Shown: positions 1 to 7,085, numbered from the stretch's first letter. The stretch is 7,342 nucleotides of DNA from an uncultured Clostridium sp. (GCA_947057505.1 CAMSEM010000061.1:1-7342); one strand, 5' to 3'. A program made the numbers and translations. The notes: generated by a model from the sequence alone, not told the origin.

Positions 1-1277
1 GCTTAACAGTAAAGGTAACAGCAAAAGCAGATTTATTACCAGAAAATAAACAAGACAAAACAGTAAGCAATATAGGAAAAATTGTGGCACAAGGGGTAGA
101 AGCAAAAAGCTCGAATGCTATCACTACGGTTGTAGAATATAACAAAGAAATTTATGGCCAAAATGAAAAGCCAAATAATCCAGGAAAACCAAACACTCCA
201 GGAACAAATACCCCAGGAGATAGCAATCGTCCAAATGAAACACAAGGCTATAGAATTACAGGAACAGCATGGATAGATGCAAATAAAAATGGTAAAAGAG
301 AAGAAACAGAAGAACTTTTGCCAAATGTGAAAGTAATGCTAATTCATAAAGCCAATAATCAAATTGTAAAAGATACAAAAACAGGAGAAGAAAAAATTGT
401 AACAACATTAGAAAATGGAACCTATGAATTTACTAATGTACCAGAAGGGCAATATTTCGTTATTTTCTTGTATGATGCAGGTAAATACAGTCTTACACAG
501 TATCAAGTACAAGGAGTTAGCCAAAGCTATAATTCAGATGCTACCTCTATGAAAATTACATTAAATAATGAACAAACTTATGCAGGAGTAACCAATATTA
601 TAAGAGTAGTAAATAGCAACATTAGGGACATTGACTTAGGCGTATTTGTAGCAGAAAAGTTTGACTTAAAACTAGATAAATATATTAGCAAAATTACAGT
701 AACAATGCCAAATAGCAAGGCACAAACAAAAACATTTAAAAATGGCAAAATGGTAAAACAAGAAATACCAGCTAAAAATGTAAATAAAAGTAGTATGGTA
801 ATAGAATACAAATTAGTAGTAACAAACGAAGGGCAAATTCCAGGATATGCAAAAAAAATTGTAGACTACTTACCAGAAGACACCAAATTTACATCAGAAC
901 TAAATAAAGATTGGTATAGCTCAAAACAAAATAATGAACTATACAATACTAGCCTAGAAAATGTATTAATAAATCCGGGAGAAAGTAAGGAAATTACACT
1001 TGTTTTAAGTATGCAAATGACAGATAAAGCAATGGGAAGTATTATAAACAACACAGCAGAAATTTACGAAACTTATAATGAACAAGGCGTAAAAGATTAT
1101 GACTCAAAAGAGGCGAATAAAGAAGAGGCAGAAGACGACTTCTCAAGAGCAGACATCATACTTTCAACCAAAACAGGTACTACTATTTTAAATGTATCAC
1201 TCATTTTATCAATTATGATATTAATTACGATAGGAGTTATTATGATAAAAAGAACAGTTTTAGATAAAAAAGTATAG
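1..1277 (+). CDS. Cell-surface adhesin with SdrD_B-like and isopeptide domains, 5'-truncated
   Basis: Three-prime part of a secreted, wall- or membrane-anchored surface protein. The frame is open from the first complete codon at position 3, giving 424 visible residues. The GTG at 84 is internal to a beta domain and has no ribosome binding site, so the true start lies before the window. Domain order (residue 1 = codon at 3): end of an upstream beta domain (1-45, with NIGKIV); Pro/Asn/Gly linker with repeated PG (about 55-83); SdrD_B/Cna-B-like domain (87-180) with the calcium-loop-like DANKNG at 92-97; candidate isopeptide domain (210-385) with K226, D288 and N350 at the positions conserved in the downstream gene; LSTKTG at 387-392; hydrophobic segment about 395-415; basic tail. 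It has no cysteine. Its stop is 15 bases before the next gene, so one operon is likely. Seen: domains and topology. Inferred: adhesin or stalk role at the envelope. The ligand is unknown. Confidence 0.85.
   Translation, partial: LTVKVTAKADLLPENKQDKTVSNIGKIVAQGVEAKSSNAITTVVEYNKEIYGQNEKPNNPGKPNTPGTNTPGDSNRPNETQGYRITGTAWIDANKNGKREETEELLPNVKVMLIHKANNQIVKDTKTGEEKIVTTLENGTYEFTNVPEGQYFVIFLYDAGKYSLTQYQVQGVSQSYNSDATSMKITLNNEQTYAGVTNIIRVVNSNIRDIDLGVFVAEKFDLKLDKYISKITVTMPNSKAQTKTFKNGKMVKQEIPAKNVNKSSMVIEYKLVVTNEGQIPGYAKKIVDYLPEDTKFTSELNKDWYSSKQNNELYNTSLENVLINPGESKEITLVLSMQMTDKAMGSIINNTAEIYETYNEQGVKDYDSKEANKEEAEDDFSRADIILSTKTGTTILNVSLILSIMILITIGVIMIKRTVLDKKV
261..1064 (+). repeat. SdrD_B + isopeptide module, copy A
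   Basis: Protein-level repeat unit inside the first gene. It starts with GTAWIDANKNG (SdrD_B-like), passes through IDLGVF, then LKLDKYI with K226, VDY with D288, and ends at NTAEI with N350. The same order of landmarks recurs twice in the downstream gene. It is the shortest and plainest copy, with the best preserved calcium-loop-like motif. Confidence 0.7.
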
Positions 1278-1278
1278 G

Positions 1279-1286
1279 AAAGGAGG
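1279..1286 (+). promoter_or_regulatory. Ribosome binding site of the large surface-protein gene
   Basis: AAAGGAGG, a near-perfect anti-Shine-Dalgarno match, lies 6 bases before the ATG at 1293. It sits wholly in the 15-base gap after the previous stop codon. It fixes the start and supports cotranscription with strong independent translation initiation. Confidence 0.9.
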
Positions 1287-1292
1287 AGAAAA

Positions 1293-4200
1293 ATGAAAAC
1301 TAAAAAAATAGCAATCATAAGTGTAATACTTATTATGGTTTTTGCAATAGTTACCATCACCATTGCAGGACTAATTAAAACAAAAGAAACAAGTATACCA
1401 AAAGCTATGCAAAATAACATAAGAGCATTAAACATTACTGGTAGCTCACAATATGGCAAAATGGAAGTGACAGGTGCTCATCAAAGCAATGACTTTTATA
1501 TCAAAGTAAATGGCGCAAGCCAATTTTACTACGAAGCATCGAAAAGTACTTTAAATAAAGTATTAATTCCAACGATTGAAGATGTTCAGCTTTACTGTAT
1601 ACAAAAAGGAAATGGCGTGCATTATAACTTAAGTTCACCATCAGCAATTGCTGCTTTAGCAGGGCAAGAAGGAACTTGTAGTCCTGCACTATTTCCTGTA
1701 ACTAGTCATATGCATACACCACTTCCATCAAATCAATATTCTAATACATTCTATACTTGTGTGAATAACCATACACAAATGTTAGCATCAGGAGCTTATA
1801 TTGTAACTGCACCTAACAATTTTATAGCACCAACAAATGGAACTTATACAGCAGACCAATATGAAGCAAAATTTAATGCAGGAGAAAATATTAGTAAAGA
1901 AGTTAGACAAATTGCTATGTGGCTTAACCCAGAAATGAAAAAAGGAAATGACTTTTATGCTAACTCAACCTTTACTTTTATAGATAAGGCCGAACAGCTA
2001 AAAAATGAAGCTTTAGATTATAGAGATTATGAACAAGAATTAAAACAAAACGAAAATCAACCAATCAAAGAAACAACTTCTCAAAGAATAAAAGTAAATG
2101 TCAATCAAGATGAGCAATACTTTATTATAGGGCCATATAAATTAAACTATATAGACGGTAATGCACCTAGTGCCAAATTTGCTGGAATTTCTAATATGGT
2201 AGTAAAAGGATATAATGATAAAGCAAAACATAAATTAATAAAAGATATTGAAATTGTAAGTTATATTCAAAATGGTATAGAAAAAAGTTTAAAATTCTTT
2301 AGACCAAGTAAAGAAGATGGATATGTGGATAGAAATGTAAACTCTTATCCAGAAAGTAATAAAGAATTTTATATAAAAATAAAAAATCCAAACCAAGGCA
2401 TAGAAGATTGTGATGAACAAGTAAGATATGTAGATATTCGTGCAGAATATTCGTATATGACACTTACTGCAACACAGTGCGAATTACAAGGACATCAATA
2501 TGTAGCATCAGCTGTTCAAACTTCTGACCAACATATTAGATATTCAGAAAAGCATAATGGAAAAATGTGCATTAGAACATACAAATGGGTAGTTACAGAC
2601 TACTCTAGCTCACAACAAATTATGTTAGATGCATGGGGAGAAAGAACAATAAACAAATTAACCATAGACTTAACAGGTAGTTATCTACCAGAAGAAGAAA
2701 AACCAGAGGAGCCAGAAGAAATTATTGTAGTGGATATTTCCATGAGCTTAGGTGGTTATGTATGGGAAGATGTACCAGGAGGAAAAGAAAATAAAGTAGA
2801 TGGTACATATGCTAGCCTATATAATGGAGCAGAAAAAACAGATAAAGCTATTCCAAACGTAAAAGTTACTTTATATGAATGCCCAGTAGATGAAGATGGA
2901 AATTTACAATATAGAAATGGAAAAGTAGTATCTTATCAAGCAGACCTATTATCTTATGAAGATAAAAACTGCTTAAGTAAACAAGAACTACTAAACAGAG
3001 CAAACCCACAAATTACAGATAGTAATGGTTATTATCAATTTGATGGACTAAATGCAGCTAATAAATATTATGTTGTATTTGAATATAATGGACAAACCTA
3101 TTTACCAACAGAATACCTAGTAACCGATACGAAAATAAATGAAAACGGAGAAACGCAATATATTCGTAGTGATTCTGTAGCAGACATGGTATTTCATGCT
3201 AGGTTATATAATACAGATACATGGAGAGCAACCTCTAAAGCAATAGAAGCCTCTAGTGTAAGAGAAAATTATAACCAAACATTTGCCGAAATAGGTTCAG
3301 CACCAAAAAATTATGAATCTAGTAATTCACTAAGAAGCGGAAGCTTAGTAAAAGAAGGAAATAGCTATTATAACCAAGCATTTTCTAATTATGACTTAAT
3401 GGGATTTGTACTAGATGAAAATGGAAAATATCATCAAGAAAATGTACAATTAGTAGATGGATTTTACAAAATAGAAAATGGAACTATTAAAACAACCAAT
3501 ACCATTTATGAAGGGGTTATTAGTAAAAAAATTCAAACCTATATGGATAGATATTATGAATATCCAAACGAAGAAGCCTTAAAAGACATTTATGAAGAAA
3601 TAGTAAGTGAATATGGTAAAAATGAAAAACAAAAAGAACTACTTTGGAAGCAATTACAATTTATAGAAGACTGTAAAATATATGCTTATACAGGCTCTAA
3701 AATAGAAAACGAAAAAATTGACCTATACCCAGTATATGATGACTTTGTAGTAGATGATGAGCCAATGGTAATTCCAGGAGTAGGAACAGTTCCACCAATT
3801 TATGATGGACAATACTATATAAACTTAGGACTATGGAGAAGAGCGCAAAATGACTTAGCACTAAGAAAAGATGTTTATCGTGCAGCAACTAAAATTAATG
3901 GAAAAACAGAAGTATATACTTACGATAAACGTGAAGAAAACGAAAAAGACTACTGGGAAATTAGATTAAGAATGCAAGACTATGAAAACTACTATGGTAG
4001 TAACTATCATAGAGAACTATTTAAAGATGATTATACTTATAAAGCACAAAACACTAATATAGATGGAAAAGACTTAGAATTGTATGTTACTTATAAAATC
4101 TCTATTAGAAATACATCACAAGGTATTCTAAATAGAGTAACAGAGGTAGTAGACTATTATGATAAAGATTATACCTACATGCCAAACTTATCTTGGGTAA

Positions 4201-6506
4201 TGTATAATGAAGATGGAAAATCAAAACAAACCAGTGTAAGTAAAGAAGAATATTATAACATGATACATAACCTAGATGTAAAACAAATAGCAAACCAAAA
4301 AAATGTAAATAGTAGTTATGGGGCATCTAGTGATAAAAATAGAAGCTATTGTGGAGAAAGTATTTATGGAGATATCACAAAACAAGACTTAGAACAAGAA
4401 TATAACTCTGTATATGTACATGGGTTAGAAGACAAAAAACTAAGTACAGGTGAAATGGCATATATTTACTTAACCTTTAAAGTAAACCCAGACCATAATG
4501 GACCAGTTATTCTAGATGAAGACAATAGCCTAAAACAAAACTACTCAGAAATCAATGGCTATATGAGTTACTATCAAGACAAAACAAAATTACCAAATGA
4601 TGTAACCATTAGAGGAAATGATACTGTAGCAGGTCTAATAGATTACAACTCTACACCAGGAAACTTAGAACTAGAAGACTTAGAAGGTAATAAATACGAA
4701 AAGAACTTTGAAGACGATACAGATAGAGCAAAAAGCATTAAAGTAACCATTTATAAAGATGAACAAGGAAACGACATTGTTAGAAATATAGGTGGTACTG
4801 TTTGGGAAGACCAAAGAAATAAAGAAGTAAATGGATCTATCATAGGTGACGGAATTAGAAAAGATGACGAAATTAAGATTCAAGGTGTAACAGTAGAATT
4901 AGTAGAAAAAACATTAGCTGGACGTGAATATGTATGGCAAACTACCAAAACAGACGAAAATGGTCAGTACCACTTCTCAGGATTTATTGCAGGAAACTAT
5001 ATTGTTAGATTTAAATATGGAAATACCAATGATACCGTATTAACCATAAATAATGGTGGAAAAAATGCAGTATCATACAATGGACAAGACTTTAAATCAA
5101 CGGTATACCAAAAAGATATGAACAAAAATGCAGAAGTAGGAAGTTACCAAGATGAATATTACGACATTCAAAAAGCAGATAAGCTAAGTGTAGAAGGAAA
5201 AGCAAATGTATCTGATGCCAAAGACTTATGGGAAACAAGACTAAACATTGAAACAGGAAAAGATAACAATTATCAAAATATGACTTTCCAAGGAAGAAAT
5301 ACTGTAAATGCATACAGCAGTAACAATGTAAATAACCATGTAGCAGAAGTTTTAGCATCACCATATGCACAAAAAGTAGATAATACTTTATTGCAAGAGC
5401 TAATTCAAAGAACAAATATGGTAGCAGAAACAGCTATTATTGTAACAGAAATAGAATATAATAGGCAAAATACAGACGGTTATAAAACCAATAGCAATGG
5501 AAGCAACTTATATTTATTAGGAAATGACAAAAACGGAAGCTATACCATAAATAATGTAGACTTTGGACTAACCGAAAGACCAAAAGCAGCTTTAGAACTT
5601 AATAAAAAAGTAACTAATGTAAAAATAACACTAGCTAATGGCAATATTCTATTTGATGCAGGCAAAAGCGTAGATAACCTAATTTGGGTAAATGCAAATG
5701 AATATAATGTAGCAACTAAAATGAGTAACCATAAATATAATGAATACTATCAAGAAAGTAAAAAAGACAAAAATAAAAACCGTTACTCTTATAGAAATGC
5801 CATAAATGAATTAATAGCATCAAACCATGTAGGACAACAAAATGGACTAATACAAGCAACCATGGACGAAGAATTAATGCATGGAGCAACCATTCAAATA
5901 AGCTACTTGCTAAACGTAAAAAATGCAGGAGAAAAAGACTATACAGGAAAAGACTTCTACTATAAAGGAATAAACCCAGAAAGCGAAGTAACAACAACAC
6001 CAAATATTGTAATAGACTATGTAGCCAATAACTTGCAATATAGAGAACAAGACAATAAAAATTGGCAAACTATCAAACCAGAAGAACTTACTGGAAACCA
6101 AAAAGTAGAAGAAAGACTAGTAAATAAAACACTAGAAGAACAAGTAAAAAAATATAACACCATTTTACAAACCACTGCATTAGCCAAAAAACTAAAAACA
6201 GGAGAAAACATCACAAAAGACCTATACTTAACCAAAAACATTACACCACAAAACTCACAAGACGACCTAAGCTATAGAAACATTACAGAAATTGTACAAA
6301 CCTCCAACACTGTAGGAAGAAGAATGGCATACTCCGTTGTAGGAAACCAAGACCCAACCACAACCCCACAAGAAATAGACACAGCCCAAGCAGAAAAAGT
6401 AATGATTTTACCACCATTTGGTAAAACCCCACTATATGTAGGAATAGGATTATTAGCAATTAGCATACTAGCAATCGGCATCATGCTAATCAAAAAAAGG
6501 ATTTAG
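1293..6506 (+). CDS. Giant surface adhesin: candidate thioester domain, two SdrD_B/isopeptide modules, LPPFG-like sorting signal
   Basis: A 1737-residue exported protein. The basic MKTKK start and hydrophobic segment 6-27 form a signal peptide or anchor. Residues about 50-225 hold a candidate thioester domain: C102 in LYCIQKG and Q206 in RQIAMW, matching the Cys...Q-x-A-x-W pattern of Cys-Gln thioester adhesins. Residues 260-465 form a beta-rich, Cys-containing region of unknown fold, followed by a Pro/Glu linker (466-476). Next come SdrD_B-like 1 (486-612), a mixed insert (613-842), isopeptide-type domain 1 (843-1090; K859, D954, N1083), SdrD_B-like 2 (1166-1245), a spacer with VDFGLTERP (1422-1430), and isopeptide-type domain 2 (about 1430-1670; K1438, D1575, N1663). 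The end is LPPFG (1706-1710), a membrane span (1713-1733) and the KKRI tail. All ten cysteines lie before residue 1021. Known of the families: such proteins are sortase-anchored adhesins. Inferred: covalent binding tip on a rigid stalk. Confidence is high for a surface protein, moderate for the thioester domain. Confidence 0.9.
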   Translation: MKTKKIAIISVILIMVFAIVTITIAGLIKTKETSIPKAMQNNIRALNITGSSQYGKMEVTGAHQSNDFYIKVNGASQFYYEASKSTLNKVLIPTIEDVQLYCIQKGNGVHYNLSSPSAIAALAGQEGTCSPALFPVTSHMHTPLPSNQYSNTFYTCVNNHTQMLASGAYIVTAPNNFIAPTNGTYTADQYEAKFNAGENISKEVRQIAMWLNPEMKKGNDFYANSTFTFIDKAEQLKNEALDYRDYEQELKQNENQPIKETTSQRIKVNVNQDEQYFIIGPYKLNYIDGNAPSAKFAGISNMVVKGYNDKAKHKLIKDIEIVSYIQNGIEKSLKFFRPSKEDGYVDRNVNSYPESNKEFYIKIKNPNQGIEDCDEQVRYVDIRAEYSYMTLTATQCELQGHQYVASAVQTSDQHIRYSEKHNGKMCIRTYKWVVTDYSSSQQIMLDAWGERTINKLTIDLTGSYLPEEEKPEEPEEIIVVDISMSLGGYVWEDVPGGKENKVDGTYASLYNGAEKTDKAIPNVKVTLYECPVDEDGNLQYRNGKVVSYQADLLSYEDKNCLSKQELLNRANPQITDSNGYYQFDGLNAANKYYVVFEYNGQTYLPTEYLVTDTKINENGETQYIRSDSVADMVFHARLYNTDTWRATSKAIEASSVRENYNQTFAEIGSAPKNYESSNSLRSGSLVKEGNSYYNQAFSNYDLMGFVLDENGKYHQENVQLVDGFYKIENGTIKTTNTIYEGVISKKIQTYMDRYYEYPNEEALKDIYEEIVSEYGKNEKQKELLWKQLQFIEDCKIYAYTGSKIENEKIDLYPVYDDFVVDDEPMVIPGVGTVPPIYDGQYYINLGLWRRAQNDLALRKDVYRAATKINGKTEVYTYDKREENEKDYWEIRLRMQDYENYYGSNYHRELFKDDYTYKAQNTNIDGKDLELYVTYKISIRNTSQGILNRVTEVVDYYDKDYTYMPNLSWVMYNEDGKSKQTSVSKEEYYNMIHNLDVKQIANQKNVNSSYGASSDKNRSYCGESIYGDITKQDLEQEYNSVYVHGLEDKKLSTGEMAYIYLTFKVNPDHNGPVILDEDNSLKQNYSEINGYMSYYQDKTKLPNDVTIRGNDTVAGLIDYNSTPGNLELEDLEGNKYEKNFEDDTDRAKSIKVTIYKDEQGNDIVRNIGGTVWEDQRNKEVNGSIIGDGIRKDDEIKIQGVTVELVEKTLAGREYVWQTTKTDENGQYHFSGFIAGNYIVRFKYGNTNDTVLTINNGGKNAVSYNGQDFKSTVYQKDMNKNAEVGSYQDEYYDIQKADKLSVEGKANVSDAKDLWETRLNIETGKDNNYQNMTFQGRNTVNAYSSNNVNNHVAEVLASPYAQKVDNTLLQELIQRTNMVAETAIIVTEIEYNRQNTDGYKTNSNGSNLYLLGNDKNGSYTINNVDFGLTERPKAALELNKKVTNVKITLANGNILFDAGKSVDNLIWVNANEYNVATKMSNHKYNEYYQESKKDKNKNRYSYRNAINELIASNHVGQQNGLIQATMDEELMHGATIQISYLLNVKNAGEKDYTGKDFYYKGINPESEVTTTPNIVIDYVANNLQYREQDNKNWQTIKPEELTGNQKVEERLVNKTLEEQVKKYNTILQTTALAKKLKTGENITKDLYLTKNITPQNSQDDLSYRNITEIVQTSNTVGRRMAYSVVGNQDPTTTPQEIDTAQAEKVMILPPFGKTPLYVGIGLLAISILAIGIMLIKKRI
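2748..4553 (+). repeat. SdrD_B + isopeptide module, copy B
   Basis: Protein-level repeat unit. It starts with LGGYVWEDVPGG, then INLGLWRR (843-850), LALRKDV with K859, VVDY with D954, and ends at NYSEI with N1083. It is the longest copy, because of a charged, probably helical insert between its two domains and a Tyr/Asn-rich insert before the last strands. It carries cysteines C530, C560, C794 and C1020, which the other copies lack. Confidence 0.7.
4788..6293 (+). repeat. SdrD_B + isopeptide module, copy C
   Basis: Protein-level repeat unit. It starts with IGGTVWEDQRN, then VDFGLTERP (1422-1430), LELNKKV with K1438, VIDY with D1575, and ends at NITEI with N1663. It contains no cysteine and sits closest to the cell-wall anchor. 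Confidence 0.7.
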
Positions 6507-6557
6507 GGACGGTGGTCAGGCACCCTATTTAGGGTGACTTGGGACAGGTCGCAAACC
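6504..6557 (+). repeat. REP-like GC-rich palindromic element abutting the stop codon
   Basis: A stretch of about 57% G+C in an AT-rich setting, beginning inside the TAG stop codon. Its core is a perfect 7-bp hairpin, CACCCTA-TT-TAGGGTG (6521-6536), extendable by CT/AG pairs past a mismatch. GGGAC occurs twice (6506-6510 and 6541-6545), each followed by a GGTC-type end. The CAGGCACC-type arm and small size resemble REP-like elements dispersed in Firmicute genomes, which in some lineages are linked to TnpA-REP (RAYT) transposases. No transposase is present here, so the family assignment is inference. Confidence 0.45.
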
Positions 6558-6609
6558 GAGAAAGCTGATGATTAGTACATTAGAGAAGTAAATTTAACTA
6601 AGAATAATA

Positions 6610-6645
6610 TTAACCCCTCTTTCTAAGAGGGGTTAAATATTTGTT
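6610..6645 (+). terminator. Intrinsic terminator of the surface-protein operon
   Basis: A perfect 12-bp stem (6610-6621 with 6625-6636) with a three-base TCT loop and a CCCC/GGGG core. It is followed by a weak T-rich tail (6637-6649). It lies 104 bases after the stop of the large gene, downstream of the REP-like element, and is the natural end of the operon transcript. The tail is interrupted by A and G, so efficiency may be moderate. Confidence 0.75.
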
Positions 6646-6650
6646 ATAAT
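6642..6650 (+). promoter_or_regulatory. Possible extended -10 promoter in the terminator tail
   Basis: TGTTATAAT is a perfect extended -10 box (TGnTATAAT). No good -35 lies 16-18 bases upstream, where the terminator stem is, so activity would rest on the extended -10 alone. A start near 6657 would transcribe the inverted-repeat element at 6685-6824. In DNA this AT-rich, the motif can arise by chance. Confidence 0.3.
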
Positions 6651-6684
6651 TTACAGTTAATAAGAATAATAGATTTATTGATAA

Positions 6685-6824
6685 TAGTATCTTTTTGCTG
6701 TTAGTTCGCTTGGCAAGCCATAGGCTTATGAATTATAACACACTTTCTCTAAAGTGGCACACTACATTTTAATTGCTTACAAAGCAATTAATCTTTTGGA
6801 TTATAACAGCTTCAAAGGATACTA
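6685..6824. other. 140-base inverted-repeat element: structured RNA or MITE-like
   Basis: The ends are complementary: TAGTATC (6685-6691) pairs with GATACTA (6818-6824), and GCTGTTA (6697-6703) pairs with TAACAGC (6804-6810). A T-run pairing with AAAG adds four more pairs between them, including one G-U. Inside are local hairpins: AAGCC-ATA-GGCTT (6715-6727), CACTTT-CTCT-AAAGTG (6741-6756) and a perfect 10-bp stem with ACA loop (6769-6791). Together these give a closed multibranch fold. Read as DNA, the ends start and finish at TA, as a Tc1/IS630-type MITE would. It holds no convincing coding frame. I do not recognise it as a known RNA family or element. Confidence 0.4.
6769..6791. repeat. 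Perfect 10-bp palindromic hairpin
   Basis: TTAATTGCTT-ACA-AAGCAATTAA. On the + strand it is followed by AATCTTTTGG, so it could also act as a weak terminator. Its position as the last inner arm of the 6685-6824 element suggests it belongs to that structure. Confidence 0.5.
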
Positions 6825-6905
6825 GTGTCAATTTTAATGAAAATTATAAAAGTGGTAAATTGTAATAAATACTTACCAAAATTTAAAAATTAAATCACCA
6901 AAATC

Positions 6906-6934
6906 TTGTCTTTTTGCACATTTTGCGATAAAAT
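6906..6934 (+). promoter_or_regulatory. Sigma-70-type promoter for the downstream gene
   Basis: TTGTCT (6906-6911) and TAAAAT (6929-6934) are separated by 17 bases, and each matches the consensus in four or five of six positions. A start near 6941 would give a leader of about 145 bases before the GTG at 7086. The leader is A-rich and includes an A/T hairpin (6980-6986 with 6995-7001) followed by Ts. The rest of 6825-7085 shows nothing else I can assign. Confidence 0.45.
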
Positions 6935-7039
6935 AGAAAGAGCTAAAAGAGAAAAAAGTAAAAAAAACACAAAAGACAGCAAAAAAGGGAGAAAACTTTT
7001 TTAATTTCGTACAACAAAACGACAAATATTTTAAATAGC

Positions 7040-7050
7040 TTGTACTACAA
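7040..7050. promoter_or_regulatory. Short palindrome in the leader, possible operator
   Basis: TTGTACTACAA is a perfect 5-1-5 palindrome 36 bases before the start codon. A related half, GTACAA, occurs at 7008-7013. It could be a repressor site or an RNA hairpin, but such short AT-rich palindromes are common by chance. Confidence 0.2.
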
Positions 7051-7070
7051 TAATGGTAAATTAAAAAAGT

Positions 7071-7077
7071 AGGGGTG
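7071..7077 (+). promoter_or_regulatory. Ribosome binding site deciding a GTG start
   Basis: AGGGGTG lies 8 bases before the GTG at 7086. An in-frame TAA at 7080-7082 rules out any earlier start, so this site and the GTG define the 5' end of the last gene. Confidence 0.75.
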
Positions 7078-7085
7078 ATTAAAAA

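Noticed and set aside
84..1277. GTG at 84 as the start of the first gene
   Set aside because: No Shine-Dalgarno sequence precedes it, and the frame is open upstream to position 3 with residues that fit the last strands of the same beta-domain type. The gene is truncated by the window edge.
1097..6241. Several minus-strand ORFs of 60-120 codons opposite the adhesin genes
   Set aside because: They are hydrophobic shadows of Lys/Asn/Glu-rich + strand coding sequence, without ribosome binding sites or family features.
6504..6640. CRISPR array or tRNA gene
   Set aside because: There are no regularly spaced identical repeats. No cloverleaf with a T-loop and acceptor stem can be drawn from the hairpins.
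6729..6773. Small 14-codon ORF starting ATG-AAT-TAT
   Set aside because: It has no ribosome binding site, lies entirely inside the hairpins of the 6685-6824 element, and encodes no recognisable peptide.
6685..6824. Integron attC site
   Set aside because: The palindrome ends read GTTA...TAAC, the reverse of the RYYYAAC...GTTRRRY order of attC sites, and there is no integrase or cassette array.
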